A DNA stretch of 64,000 nucleotides from Microbacterium oleivorans (GTDB lineage Bacteria > Actinomycetota > Actinomycetes > Actinomycetales > Microbacteriaceae). The stretch is taken from positions 186,001-250,000 of the forward strand of contig NZ_LSTV01000001.1 of assembly GCF_001644225.1 (NCBI RefSeq), in the 5' to 3' direction. Below the pieces are notes generated by a model. That model had not been told where the DNA came from and searched no databases. It saw only the letters and a program-made list of their open reading frames with translations. The number at the start of each line of letters is the position of its first letter. Positions within the stretch are counted from its first letter, which is position 1. A program made the position numbers and the translations under genes. Positions 18,545-28,067 of the stretch are shown in pieces.

Positions 18545-19383
18545 GCGGGTTGCGTCTCCTCACGGATGCCGGTGCGAACCCGGAATTCCTTGGTGGGATT
18601 GTCGAAGTAGGGTTTCGCGAAGTACAGGAGACCGTCGGCTGGATCGCGGGCGATGAGCATAGGGAAGTTGTAGGCCTTCTGGAGCGACGAGACGTCCTCA
18701 TCGGGCGCGCGAACGGGGAGGTCGTCGTCTCCTGTGCGCGCGAGGACGCGCCAGACCACCGTTGTCTCCTCGCCGCGACGATGAAGCACGTCCAGCGTCG
18801 GTTCGGCTACCCCATCAATGACGGGGACGGCGACCTCGTGCCCGCCCTCAGCGGCCCGGAGGATGACCTCGATGACGTCCGCCGGTACCGAGAAGGAGAC
18901 GCCCCTGACCGTGCTGGTAGCGTCGAAGGCGATGGGCCCGGGTGCGGGTTTCCTGCGCACGAGGCGGGCCCGTCCCCCGGAGACCTCGACAGCGGCCCAG
19001 TCCCGCCCGTCGCTCCGCGCAGGGCCGTCTCCGACGGCGGAGGACGCAGGCCGCGGAACACGTACATCCTTGCGATTGAGGCGGACCCCTATCTCGAGCT
19101 GCGACCAGGTCGCATCCTCGAGGACCTCCTGCAACGGGATGTGGAAGCGGTGCGTGGTGCCGTGGGAGTCGACCGGCGTGACATCGCCGATGCTGGGGTG
19201 GGCGACATGCACGACGGGACGGACTCGCGGACGTCGGACGTCAACGATGATCTGCAGAGCGCGACCATCGGGGCATACGACGCGACGGACGGATGCCGCG
19301 GCTGCGGCCTGCTGCGATTGCCTCGCCCTTACCGCGACGCGCTTGATGCGTACGGGCACGAAGGATGAGATCGGCCTGTCCAT
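18541..19383 (-). CDS. Unknown protein of the surface polymer locus
   Basis: I do not recognise this 280-residue protein. It is Arg- and Val-rich and soluble, with beta-strand-like stretches, no signal peptide and no membrane segment. The region near the C-terminus reads LLYFAKPYFDNPTKEF. It is translationally coupled (ATGA) to the GT4-Stealth gene downstream, so a role with that enzyme, such as acceptor recognition, is inferred. The ATG at 19383 is preferred to the TTG two codons upstream. A GATAGT hexamer ends five bases before it, so the start may be leaderless. Confidence 0.6.
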   Translation of the reverse strand: MDRPISSFVPVRIKRVAVRARQSQQAAAAASVRRVVCPDGRALQIIVDVRRPRVRPVVHVAHPSIGDVTPVDSHGTTHRFHIPLQEVLEDATWSQLEIGVRLNRKDVRVPRPASSAVGDGPARSDGRDWAAVEVSGGRARLVRRKPAPGPIAFDATSTVRGVSFSVPADVIEVILRAAEGGHEVAVPVIDGVAEPTLDVLHRRGEETTVVWRVLARTGDDDLPVRAPDEDVSSLQKAYNFPMLIARDPADGLLYFAKPYFDNPTKEFRVRTGIREETQPA

Positions 19384-19428
19384 AGGCAACTATCTTTGCA
19401 TGTCGCGGATGGGCCGCCGAAACCCGCC

Positions 19429-20703
19429 TCAGCCCCCGACGCGCTCGGACAGGTCCCGACGCCACCCGCGCACCTTCGACGCGCTGACGCTGCACACGAC
19501 GAGAAGAAACCAGCCGAAGCCGCCGAGCAACGCGCTCGTGACGACCGAGTCGGCCAGGAGGATGATGAGCACGAGCGGCGTCCAGGTGTAGACCGTGGAG
19601 CGTCGCTCGGTCGCGCTCATCCACGAGCGGGCGAGTGCGAAGCCGGCCAGCAGGGCGAGGAGGGCGACGCCGACGCCGCCCGCCTGCAGGAGCATGTCCA
19701 CCCAGGCGTTGAGGGCGGACCCATGGTCGCGCCCTGTGATCAGCCGGATGTAGGAGTACGGCGAGAGATAGTCGGGCCACGTGCCGACCCATCCCCATCC
19801 CTGCACCGGCCGGCTCTCGGAGAGGTCGATTGCCGCGTTCCACAATCGCGATCGCACGAGGAAGTCCGGCTCCGCGTTGAGCCAGTAGACGAGCGGGCGA
19901 CGGAAGACGTAGGTGAGGACGAGCCCGAGGACGACAGCTCCGCCGATCACCCGCTGAAGGGCGGGCCGTGCCCGCGCGGGCGCCCGCCGCAGGAGCGCGA
20001 GGATGAGCGTCGAGAGCACGGTGACGACGGCCATCACCAGGACGATGGGGGAGTCCGTGAAGACGGCGAGGACGGCGGCGAGGACCACGGAGAAGAGGGA
20101 GATCCTCGGTGCGACCGACCGGGTCCGCCACTCGACGAGGAAGGTGATGAGCGCGATCATCGTGACGACGCCCAACACGGTGCGTGTGCCGAAGATACCT
20201 TGGATGGGTCCGCCGAGGGCGAGGTTGCCGCCGATGCCCAGAAAGCGGATCGGTCCGTCGAGGAGGATGCCGCTGAGGATCTCGAGCCCGAGCGATACGG
20301 CGAGCAGGAAGCGGAGCACGTCCCCGGTCGATCGGACGGTCTGCAGCGTGTCGCGCAGTTGAGCGACGACGACGGCGAGGAAGGTCGGGACGGCGAGTTG
20401 CAGCCAGCCGGCGAACGTCTGCGATGCGGACGGTCCCCAGAAGAACGAGGCGAGCAACCAGATCAGGAGAAGGCCCAGCGTCGTCGGCATGATCTCGACG
20501 ACACGAAGCTCGCGTCGGCGGGCGACGAGCATTCCCGCGCCGATGACGCACAGGGTCGTCGTGACGGCCCCCAACCCGGCGTCACCCATGAGCTGACGGA
20601 GCGCGTGCGTGGCGAACAGGGCGCCGATCGTCGCGCTGGTATAGGCGGCTGCGAACTCGCTCGAGCGGAGGACGTCGAGGACGCGGACGAGGCCGGTCCT
20701 CAT
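19429..20703 (-). CDS. O-antigen ligase-like membrane protein, copy 2
   Basis: This 424-residue protein has about 10-12 membrane segments and the fold pattern of the O-antigen ligase/Wzy family, with a large periplasm-side loop (FRRPLVYWLNAEPDFLVRSR to about YSYIRLITG). The family's AHN motif, seen in the neighbour as QAHNMW, is here SALNAW, so the His is missing. It may be a diverged or non-catalytic partner. It overlaps the neighbouring ligase-like gene by 4 bases and follows it on the reverse strand, suggesting equal production of both. Confidence 0.78.
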   Translation of the reverse strand: MRTGLVRVLDVLRSSEFAAAYTSATIGALFATHALRQLMGDAGLGAVTTTLCVIGAGMLVARRRELRVVEIMPTTLGLLLIWLLASFFWGPSASQTFAGWLQLAVPTFLAVVVAQLRDTLQTVRSTGDVLRFLLAVSLGLEILSGILLDGPIRFLGIGGNLALGGPIQGIFGTRTVLGVVTMIALITFLVEWRTRSVAPRISLFSVVLAAVLAVFTDSPIVLVMAVVTVLSTLILALLRRAPARARPALQRVIGGAVVLGLVLTYVFRRPLVYWLNAEPDFLVRSRLWNAAIDLSESRPVQGWGWVGTWPDYLSPYSYIRLITGRDHGSALNAWVDMLLQAGGVGVALLALLAGFALARSWMSATERRSTVYTWTPLVLIILLADSVVTSALLGGFGWFLLVVCSVSASKVRGWRRDLSERVGG

Positions 20704-22100
20704 CGCTCGGTCGGCCTGTCGCCCTGTTCGCCGATGAGGCGCTCCTCGGACGGTCCGCGGCCGACCAGCGGCGCCTGCTTGATCTTGAACGCGAAGAGGA
20801 TGAGCAGGAACCATCCCCAGTTCAGCAGCGGCGTCGACTCGGCGAGGCCCTGCACGAGGAGGATCGCGCCCGTGAGGGTCGGGAGCAGCGTCACCGCGGT
20901 GTACGGCCGGTCCGCCACGAGGTCCCACCGGGGGCGGTCGACGGCGAAGAACCACGACCGCCAGACGAACGCGACGTACGCGGCGGCGATGAGGACGACG
21001 CCGACGGCGCCGAGCTGCAGGAAGACGTCCACCCACATGTTGTGCGCCTGCATGACGGTCTGACCGTGGTCCACGATCCAGCGGTCGAAGGCCGGCTCGG
21101 TCGGGATCCAGGGCGTGGAGAAGCCCCAGCCGATCACGGGGTGCTCGACCGCCCGCTCGAGGACCTTCTCCCAGATCGACTCGCGGCCGGTGAGGTCGCT
21201 CGAACGCCCGAGCGCCGAGAAGACGCGGTCTCGCAGCGCCCAGACCGCGAGCAGCCCGCCCACGGCGACGATCGCGTAGACGAGGTAGTAGCGGGTGCGC
21301 TCGCCGGCCCGGGTCGTCGTGCGCATCACCAGCACGGTGATGAGCACCACGACGACGGCGACGGCCGACACGGTCGCGGTCGCGGACCCCGCCCGGACGA
21401 AGAGGTACAGGGCGAGGAGGATCCACAGTCCCAGGACCGGGCGCCGAGGCGCACGCGAGGCGATCCGGATGGCGAAGACGACGATCGCGAGGAGTGCGAC
21501 GTAGGCGAGCGCGTTGGCGTTTCCGAAGACACCCTGGATCCGCCCGCCGTCGAGCAGGTTGTCGCGCGACCACAGCACGATCGGATCGTCGACGGGCCCG
21601 TCGGGGCGGACGAAGTGCGGCAGGATCGGCCCGTTCCAGACGAGGCTGACCCAGAGCTCGAAGAGGATCGACAGTGCCAGCATCCATTTCAGAGCGGATG
21701 CCAGGGCTCGCACGATCTCGCGCCAGGTGAGCACGGCGCCCACGAACAGGGCGCCGACCGTCGTCACGATGAGGAGGGCGACGGTGGCGAGGGTCGCGTC
21801 CGGCCAGTGCGACCAGAGGAGGGAGAGGACGGCGAAGGCGAGGTAGGCGAGAGCGTACCAGGGCAGCCGGGGCCACTGCACGCGCGGGCGGATCGTCACC
21901 CACAGCACGACAGAGACGAGGAAGCTCACGATGCCGATGCTCGCGGCGACCTCGATGCCGAAGGTGAGGGGGAGGGCCGTCCCCGACAAAGTGATGACGA
22001 GCAGGAGGATGCACCAGCCCCGCAGGAGGATGTGGCTCGTCCGTTCGCGCGGCGGGGCGGCCGGCGGCGCCGAGACCGGGTGCGAGGAATGGACGGCCAT
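20700..22100 (-). CDS. O-antigen ligase-like membrane protein, copy 1
   Basis: This 466-residue multi-spanning protein has the Wzy_C/WaaL-type signature in its large loop: RESIWEKVLERAVEHPVIGW and HGQTVMQAHNMWVDVFLQLG, with the conserved His-Asn pair. The family joins finished glycan chains to an acceptor or polymerises repeat units on the outer membrane face. In this Gram-positive setting it probably links a glycan to a wall or lipid acceptor. The ATG at 22100 is preceded by TACCCT nine bases upstream, which would leave a leader of about three bases. It is divergent from manA with 59 bases between starts. Confidence 0.82.
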   Translation of the reverse strand: MAVHSSHPVSAPPAAPPRERTSHILLRGWCILLLVITLSGTALPLTFGIEVAASIGIVSFLVSVVLWVTIRPRVQWPRLPWYALAYLAFAVLSLLWSHWPDATLATVALLIVTTVGALFVGAVLTWREIVRALASALKWMLALSILFELWVSLVWNGPILPHFVRPDGPVDDPIVLWSRDNLLDGGRIQGVFGNANALAYVALLAIVVFAIRIASRAPRRPVLGLWILLALYLFVRAGSATATVSAVAVVVVLITVLVMRTTTRAGERTRYYLVYAIVAVGGLLAVWALRDRVFSALGRSSDLTGRESIWEKVLERAVEHPVIGWGFSTPWIPTEPAFDRWIVDHGQTVMQAHNMWVDVFLQLGAVGVVLIAAAYVAFVWRSWFFAVDRPRWDLVADRPYTAVTLLPTLTGAILLVQGLAESTPLLNWGWFLLILFAFKIKQAPLVGRGPSEERLIGEQGDRPTER

Positions 22101-22147
22101 GGTGACAGAAGGGTATCGCGCGGGCCTGGTCGTTCCTCCGCACGCCC

Positions 22148-22153
22148 TAGGCT
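22148..22153 (+). promoter_or_regulatory. -10 box of leaderless manA
   Basis: TAGGCT is followed by six bases and then GTG. Confidence 0.65.
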
Positions 22154-22159
22154 GATCGC

Positions 22160-23302
22160 GTGCTGGAGACCCTCTCGAACGAGCCCCGCGACTACGCCTG
22201 GGGATCCCCGTCCGCGATCGCCGACCTGCAGGGGCGGGTGCCGACCGGCGGCCCCGAGGCCGAGGTGTGGTTCGGTGACCACCCCGGCAGCCCCGCCCGC
22301 CTCGGTGACGGGCGGTCCCTGCCCGAGGCGCGCGCGGCGGCCGGAGAGCCGCCGCTGCCTTTCCTCCTGAAGATCCTCGCCGCCTCGTCGTCGCTGTCGA
22401 TCCAGGCCCACCCCGACCTCGCACAGGCGAAGGCGGGCTTCGCCGCCGAGGAGGCCGCCGGGGTGCCGCGCGACGCCGGCGACCGCATCTACCGCGACGA
22501 CAACCACAAGCCCGAGGTCATCGTGGCGCTGAGCGATCCGTTCCGCGCGCTCGTCGGTCTCCGTCCCGTCGCGGACACCCTCCGACTCCTCGACGGACTG
22601 GGCGATGCCGCCGGGGTCGACCGTCTCCGCTCCGCCCTGACGGCGCCCGACGCGTCCGCCGCGCTGCGCGGGGTGATCGAGGAGGTGCTGACCGGACGCG
22701 CCGAGGACGTCGTCCGCGACGTGTCGGATGCCGTGGCGGATGCGGCCGTGCCCGGCTTCGCGCAGGAGCTCGACGTCCTCCGCGCGATCGTTCGCGACTT
22801 CCCCGGGGACGCGGGCATCGTCGTCGCGCTCCTCATGAATCTCGTCGTCCTGCGCCCGGGGGAGGCCGTCTTCGCTCCGGCGGGTGTGCTGCACGCCTAC
22901 CAGGACGGTCTCGGCGTCGAGTTGATGGCCGCGAGTGACAACGTCCTGCGGGGCGGTCTCACCCCGAAGCACATCGACGTCCCGGAGCTCCTGCGGATCG
23001 TCGACACCGAACCGGGACCCGCGCCGCTGCTGACACCCGTGTCGGAGGGTGAGGGCGAGGTGTTCGACGCCGGCGTCCCCGACTTCCTGCTCACGCGTCA
23101 CGTCCTCGCCGGCGCGCCGGTGCAGGCGCCGCTCAGTGGTCCCGCGATCGTCCTGGTCGTGTCGGGGGAGGTCACCGTCGGGACCGCGGAGCGCGAGGTG
23201 ACGCTCACGCCGGGGACGGCGGCCTACGCCCAGGACGAGACGTCGATCGCCCTGTCCGGCGACGGGGTCGCCTACCTGGCTCAGCCCGGCCGACCCGCCT
23301 GA
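22160..23302 (+). CDS. manA: Mannose-6-phosphate isomerase, class I
   Basis: This 380-residue enzyme interconverts fructose 6-phosphate and mannose 6-phosphate and feeds GDP-mannose for wall glycans. The zinc-site motifs are SIQAHPD and NHKPE near residues 75-120 and AGVLHAYQDG further on; the C-terminal cupin-like part is short but complete. The N-terminus RDYAWGSPSAI is typical of the family. The GTG start is set by the TAGGCT box six bases upstream. Its place beside whiB2 is conserved in actinobacteria (Rv3255c-Rv3260c in M. tuberculosis). Confidence 0.93.
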   Translation: MLETLSNEPRDYAWGSPSAIADLQGRVPTGGPEAEVWFGDHPGSPARLGDGRSLPEARAAAGEPPLPFLLKILAASSSLSIQAHPDLAQAKAGFAAEEAAGVPRDAGDRIYRDDNHKPEVIVALSDPFRALVGLRPVADTLRLLDGLGDAAGVDRLRSALTAPDASAALRGVIEEVLTGRAEDVVRDVSDAVADAAVPGFAQELDVLRAIVRDFPGDAGIVVALLMNLVVLRPGEAVFAPAGVLHAYQDGLGVELMAASDNVLRGGLTPKHIDVPELLRIVDTEPGPAPLLTPVSEGEGEVFDAGVPDFLLTRHVLAGAPVQAPLSGPAIVLVVSGEVTVGTAEREVTLTPGTAAYAQDETSIALSGDGVAYLAQPGRPA

Positions 23303-23366
23303 CGCGGCGACACGCCGGGAGCGTCAAGAAGATTCAATCACCGGTTGAGGGTTTACGATTTGCGAC

Positions 23367-23395
23367 TTGACCGGAGCGAATCACACGGGTGTAAT
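23367..23395 (+). promoter_or_regulatory. whiB2 promoter
   Basis: TTGACC (23367-23372) and TGTAAT (23390-23395) are separated by 17 bases. Both hexamers match the housekeeping consensus at 5/6 positions. The predicted leader is about 40 bases and carries GGGAG before the ATG. Confidence 0.7.
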
Positions 23396-23442
23396 TAGGC
23401 ATCGGCCGCACTGCGGCGAGTGTCTACAGGTGGGAGAGCAAG

Positions 23443-23763
23443 ATGACGGGTTACCGTTCCGGCGTTCCCGAGAATTGGTTCGTCGACCCGGTGAACCTCG
23501 GGGTGCCCGGTGTCCGCCGGCGTGTCGAGACCGACGAGGACACCGCGCTCGCGTGGCAGGCCGATGCGCTCTGCGCACAGACCGACCCCGAGGCGTTCTT
23601 CCCCGAGAAGGGTGGCTCGACGCGTGATGCCAAGCGAATCTGCACGTCGTGCGACGTCCGCGGCGAATGCCTCGAGTACGCGCTCCAGAACGACGAGCGC
23701 TTCGGCATCTGGGGCGGACTGAGCGAGCGTGAGCGCCGCAAGCTCAAGCGTCGCGCGTCCTGA
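23443..23763 (+). CDS. whiB2: WhiB2/WhmD-type iron-sulfur transcription factor
   Basis: This 106-residue protein has four cluster-binding cysteines at 44, 67, 70 and 76 (C-x22-C-x2-C-x5-C), the GIWGG turn and the basic tail ERERRKLKRRAS that contacts DNA or the sigma factor. Length and N-terminal extension fit WhiB2/WhmD rather than WhiB1, and the manA neighbourhood agrees. WhiB2 homologues control septation and cell division in mycobacteria and streptomycetes. Unlike many genes here it has a ribosome site (GGGAG, seven bases before the ATG) and a full -35/-10 promoter. Confidence 0.93.
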   Translation: MTGYRSGVPENWFVDPVNLGVPGVRRRVETDEDTALAWQADALCAQTDPEAFFPEKGGSTRDAKRICTSCDVRGECLEYALQNDERFGIWGGLSERERRKLKRRAS

Positions 23764-23829
23764 CACGATCCGCGCCACCCCGTCCGTGCTCCCCGAGTCG
23801 GGCGGGTCGCGACCTAGGCTGACCTGGTC

Positions 23830-26670
23830 ATGCCCGCCCGAGTACACGCGATCCTCGTCGTCCGCCCCCACGGACGAGGCCCCACGGATCTCCATCTGAG
23901 CCGCACGCTGCGCGCGCTCGCCGCCCAGACGCGGCGAGCCGACGTGCTCACCGTGGTCCTCTGCGGACCCGACGAGACCCTCACCCGCCTCGCCTCCGAG
24001 TCCGGTGCGGAGGCGGTGATCGTCGCGGGCCGGAACACCGGCTTCGCGGAGGCGCTGCGACTGGCCGGCCGTCGCATCTCGGGCGACGCGGTGTGGCTGC
24101 TCGCGCAGGACACCGCCCCCGCCCCCGATGCCCTCGCCCGGCTGGCCGGTGCCCTCGAGACCGCTCCGTCCGTCGCCCTCGCGGCACCCAAGCTCGTCTC
24201 CTGGGACGATCCGACCCGCATCGTCTCGCTCGGCGTCACCCTGACGCGGACGGGCCGCACCGTCGGACTCGCCGACGGCGAACTCGACCAGGGTCAGCAC
24301 GACGCCGGCGAGGACGTCCTCGGCTCCGACATCCGGGGCGTCCTCGTCCGGGCCCAGGTGTGGCAGGCGCTCGGTGGCGTCGACCCGGGGCTTGCCGGCG
24401 CGGACGAAGGTCTCGACCTCGGCATCCGCGCCCGATTGGCCGGCGGGCGCGTCGCTCTCGCACCGACCGCGATCGTCGCCGTCGCGGGAGACGGTGTGGC
24501 CGGTACGCCTACGGGGCGCTCCGCGGGCGCGCGCGGCCGGCGGCTCTACGCGGTGCGCAAAGCGCAGCTGCACCGCCGGCTCGTCTACGCCCCCGCCCCG
24601 GTCGTCCCCCTGCACTGGCTGTCGCTCCTGCCCCTGGCCCTGTGGCGCACCCTCGGTCATCTCGTCGCGAAGAACCCGGGCAGGATCGGTCCGGAGTGGG
24701 CGGCATCCGTCTCGGTCCTGGTCGGACTCGCGTCCGTCATCCGGGCGCGCCGCACGATCCGCCGGACCCGCACGACGTCGTGGCTGTCCCTCGCGCAGCT
24801 GCGCATCGGTCGACGGGACCTGCGCGAACGCCTCGAAGACGAAGCGGATGCCGCCACCGCGCCGCGCGAGGAGCTCCGGTTCTTCAGCGGCGGTGGGGCG
24901 TGGGTCGTCCTGGGCGCCCTGGCCACGTCGCTCCTCTCCTTCAGTGCTCTGCTGGCCTGGCCGGTCCTCGGGGGCGGCGGGCTCGCGCCGCTGCGGAGCG
25001 GCGTCGTCGCGCTCTGGACCGACGCCGCCTACGGGCCGCGGGCGCTCGGGTGGGACACCGTCGGGCCCGCTGATCCGTTCGCCGCGGTCGTCGCGCTCAT
25101 CGGCTCCCTCTCCCCGCTCGCGCCGTCACGCGCTCTCGTGATCCTGTGGGTGCTCGCGCTGCCTCTGGCCGCCCTCGGCGGCTGGTTTGCGGCCACGCGC
25201 GTGACCGAGCGCTCGGTGCTGCGCTGCACGGCCGCGTTCGCGTGGGCGGTCGCCCCGACCTTCCTCGTCGCGCTCATCGAGGGGCGGCCGGCGGCCGTCA
25301 TCCTCCATCTCGCGCTGCCGTGGCTCGTCTACACGGCGACCGCGGCGCGTCGTTCCTGGAGCATCGCGGGTCTCGCCTCGATCCTCCTCGTCATCGTCGT
25401 CGCGTGCGCGCCGTCCCTCGCCCCCGCGCTCGGTGTGCTGTGGCTCGTCGCCCTCATCCTCGCGATCGTCGTGCGGCGGGGCCGCGGGGCAGGCCGCATC
25501 ATCTGGCTCGTGATCCCCTCTATCGCCGTCTTCCTCCCCCTCGTCTGGTACCACCTGACGATCGGCGACCCGTTGGCCGTGTTCGCCGACCCCGGGCGCC
25601 CGCTTGCCGTCGCCGGCAACCCCGACGGATTGCTGCCGAAGATCCTCTTCGCCTTCGGCTACCCGTCGACCGACGGCGCCGGCTGGCTGCAGTTCCTCGG
25701 CGAGGACGGCCGGGCATGGTGGGTCGCGGCCTTCACCGCACCCGTGCTCGTGCTGGCGCTGCTCGGCCCGGCCCTCGGCCGGCTTCTTCCCGCCTCGCTC
25801 GCGCTCGTGGCGGCGGGCCTCGGCGTCGCGACCGCGGTCCTGGCGTCCGGCATCGCGCTGACGGCCGGCAGCTCCGGACCGGTCGCGATCTGGCCAGGGA
25901 GCGCGCTCTCGCTCGCGTGGGCGGGACTGCTCCTCGCCGCCGTCGCCGGGCTCGACGGGTTCCGCCGCGTCGACGCGCTCGTGCCGGTGGCGGCATCCCT
26001 CGTCATCGCGTTCCTCGCCATCGGCGCCGTCCCGGCCCTGACCGCGGTGATCCGCGGCGACGCGGCCCTCACGGACGGGCCCGCCAGCACGCTCCCCGCG
26101 TATGTGCAGACGGCGGGCAGCGAAGGGGAGCGCGACGGCGAGCAGACCGCGACCCTGGTCCTCACGGTGCAGGCGGATGCCGCCTACTCGGCCGCCGTCG
26201 TCTGGGGGGCGAGCGAGACCCTTGGCGGTCAGACGACCGTCCAGTCCACGCGTCCCGCGCTCACCGCCGGTGACCGCGAGCTCGCCCACGTGACCGCCGA
26301 CCTGGTCTCGACCGCGACGGGTGACGTCGTGGTGGACCTCGCCCGGCACGGCATCGCGTACGTGCTGCTCGAGGAGGCGCCGGGCGAGAGCGACGTCGCC
26401 CGCGCGGCCCGCCTCGGCGCGCAGAACCTGCTCAATCAGCGAGCCGACCTCGTCAGCGTCGGCGAGACGGCGCGCGGGGCGCTGTGGAGCGTCGACGGGA
26501 CGATCGCCGAGCGCACCGTGGACGACGCCTCGGGCCCGCATTCGATCCGCGTCGCCCTCCTGCAGCTCGGTGTCATCGTGGTCGCGCTCCTGCTCGCCGT
26601 CCCGACCCGCGCCAGCCTGCGCGCCGGGCGCCGGCATCCGCGCATCATCGGCGAAGGGGTCCGGCTGTGA
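23830..26670 (+). CDS. GT2-type glycosyltransferase with large C-terminal membrane domain
   Basis: The 946-residue protein starts with a GT2-like domain (about 5-250; GRNTGFAEAL and the LLAQDTAP acidic site). About twelve hydrophobic segments follow (about 360-770), and then a soluble outer domain and a final membrane helix near the C-terminus. Such proteins sit next to whiB2 in many actinobacteria and are presumed envelope glycan transferases using a lipid-linked donor; the substrate is unknown. A TAGGCT -10 box ends nine bases before the ATG. The stop overlaps the next gene (GTGA), so the two are coupled. Confidence 0.82.
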   Translation: MPARVHAILVVRPHGRGPTDLHLSRTLRALAAQTRRADVLTVVLCGPDETLTRLASESGAEAVIVAGRNTGFAEALRLAGRRISGDAVWLLAQDTAPAPDALARLAGALETAPSVALAAPKLVSWDDPTRIVSLGVTLTRTGRTVGLADGELDQGQHDAGEDVLGSDIRGVLVRAQVWQALGGVDPGLAGADEGLDLGIRARLAGGRVALAPTAIVAVAGDGVAGTPTGRSAGARGRRLYAVRKAQLHRRLVYAPAPVVPLHWLSLLPLALWRTLGHLVAKNPGRIGPEWAASVSVLVGLASVIRARRTIRRTRTTSWLSLAQLRIGRRDLRERLEDEADAATAPREELRFFSGGGAWVVLGALATSLLSFSALLAWPVLGGGGLAPLRSGVVALWTDAAYGPRALGWDTVGPADPFAAVVALIGSLSPLAPSRALVILWVLALPLAALGGWFAATRVTERSVLRCTAAFAWAVAPTFLVALIEGRPAAVILHLALPWLVYTATAARRSWSIAGLASILLVIVVACAPSLAPALGVLWLVALILAIVVRRGRGAGRIIWLVIPSIAVFLPLVWYHLTIGDPLAVFADPGRPLAVAGNPDGLLPKILFAFGYPSTDGAGWLQFLGEDGRAWWVAAFTAPVLVLALLGPALGRLLPASLALVAAGLGVATAVLASGIALTAGSSGPVAIWPGSALSLAWAGLLLAAVAGLDGFRRVDALVPVAASLVIAFLAIGAVPALTAVIRGDAALTDGPASTLPAYVQTAGSEGERDGEQTATLVLTVQADAAYSAAVVWGASETLGGQTTVQSTRPALTAGDRELAHVTADLVSTATGDVVVDLARHGIAYVLLEEAPGESDVARAARLGAQNLLNQRADLVSVGETARGALWSVDGTIAERTVDDASGPHSIRVALLQLGVIVVALLLAVPTRASLRAGRRHPRIIGEGVRL

Positions 26671-28055
26671 TCGCGGCGCGGACCGTCCGCCGCGGGGTCG
26701 GGGCGATCGTGAGCCTCGCCGTCGTGGCCGGCGCGTTCCTCGTCATCACGACGCCGTGGCAGGGCGTCGAGCGCTCGACGCTGTCGATCACGACACGACC
26801 CGAGCCCGCGACCTCCGTCCTCTCCTGCGACGGTCCGCTCGTCGCGGTCGGGCGAGACGTCGAGGACCCGGGTGCCCTGAAGGTCGCCGCGGGCGCGAGG
26901 ATCGTGTCGGGCACGGCCGCCGGGTCGCCCGAACCGGTCCCCGGCGAGATCGCCTCGGCGATCGAGGGCGCCGACCCGATCCCGTCGTTCTCCGCCGAGC
27001 CCGTCGACCGCGTCCGCGCGGACCTGGCCGCCGCGCAGTCCGCCCGGGTCGCCGCCGACGACCTCGCCGGCTTCGCCGCGTCGACGTGCGCCCCGCCCGC
27101 CATGGAGACCTGGCTCGCCGCCGGCAGCGGTCTCACCGGCGCCGCCGACCTGGTGGTGATCGCCAACCCCGGCGACGTCGCGTCGCGGGTCGACCTCACG
27201 GTGTTCGGCGCCGAGGGGCGCACCGCCCCGGAGGCCGGCACGAACATCCTCGTTCCCGCGGGGGAGCAGCGGATCGTCCCCCTCGCGGCGCTCGCCCTGA
27301 ACGAGGCGAGCCCCGTCGTCCTCGTCTCCGCGAGCCAGGCGCCGGTGCAGGCCGCCCTCCAGTCGACGCTCACCCGGACGCTCGTCCCCGTCGGCGTCGA
27401 CCAGGGCGGCACCACCGGACTGCCGCGCATGCAGCAGACGATCCCGGCGTTCTCGGCGGTGGGCGGCGGCGACGAACCCACCGACACGACGATCCGTCTG
27501 CTGGCGCCGTCCGACGACACGACGGCATCCATCACCGTCATTCCCGTGGGCGGGTCGATGACGGCGGCATCGTTCCCCGACCTCGCCCTCACCGCGGGGG
27601 TACCGATCGAGGTCGACCTCGAGACGCTTCCCGAGGGGCGGTACCGCGTCGAGGTGCAGGCGGGTGCTCCCGTCGTCGCCGCCGCGCACACCTCCACGGG
27701 AGCGGATGCCGGGTCGGACTTCGCGTGGTACGGCACCGCCGACGACGTCCGCGTCCCCACACTGGTCGCGGTCGCGGACGGCCCCCGTCCGCAGCTCGCG
27801 CTCGTGAACCCGGGCCCGCAGGAGGTCGCCGCGGTGCTCGCGGACGGCGCCGGGGCGGGCGAGCCGCGCGAGGTCCGCGTACCCGCCGGCGGGTCGGTGT
27901 CCGTCGACCTCGCCGCCGGGGAGCTCTACCGCCTGGATCCTGCCGGCGGGACGCTGCGGGCGAGCGTGACCTACACCGCCTCCGACGCGATCGCGGGCTA
28001 TGCGGTCGTGCCGGCCGACGCGGCGGCCGCACCCGTCGAGGTCAGGCCCCGCTGA
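26667..28055 (+). CDS. DUF5719 family exported protein
   Basis: This 462-residue protein has one N-terminal membrane helix (GVGAIVSLAVVAGAFLVI, about residues 10-27) and then an extracytoplasmic region rich in Ala, Gly and Val. The GTG at 26667 overlaps the upstream stop by 4 bases. The pairing with the GT2/membrane protein is conserved in actinobacteria and suggests a joint function at the cell surface. No catalytic motif was recognised. Its end faces the reverse-strand gene at 28068 with only 12 bases between. Confidence 0.8.
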   Translation: MIAARTVRRGVGAIVSLAVVAGAFLVITTPWQGVERSTLSITTRPEPATSVLSCDGPLVAVGRDVEDPGALKVAAGARIVSGTAAGSPEPVPGEIASAIEGADPIPSFSAEPVDRVRADLAAAQSARVAADDLAGFAASTCAPPAMETWLAAGSGLTGAADLVVIANPGDVASRVDLTVFGAEGRTAPEAGTNILVPAGEQRIVPLAALALNEASPVVLVSASQAPVQAALQSTLTRTLVPVGVDQGGTTGLPRMQQTIPAFSAVGGGDEPTDTTIRLLAPSDDTTASITVIPVGGSMTAASFPDLALTAGVPIEVDLETLPEGRYRVEVQAGAPVVAAAHTSTGADAGSDFAWYGTADDVRVPTLVAVADGPRPQLALVNPGPQEVAAVLADGAGAGEPREVRVPAGGSVSVDLAAGELYRLDPAGGTLRASVTYTASDAIAGYAVVPADAAAAPVEVRPR

Positions 28056-28067
28056 GGGGACCGCGGG

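Noticed and set aside
19429..22143. A single 904-residue fusion of the two ligase-like proteins
   Set aside because: The second protein starts at ATG 20703 overlapping the first protein's stop. The open frame continuing upstream is an out-of-frame shadow of the first gene.
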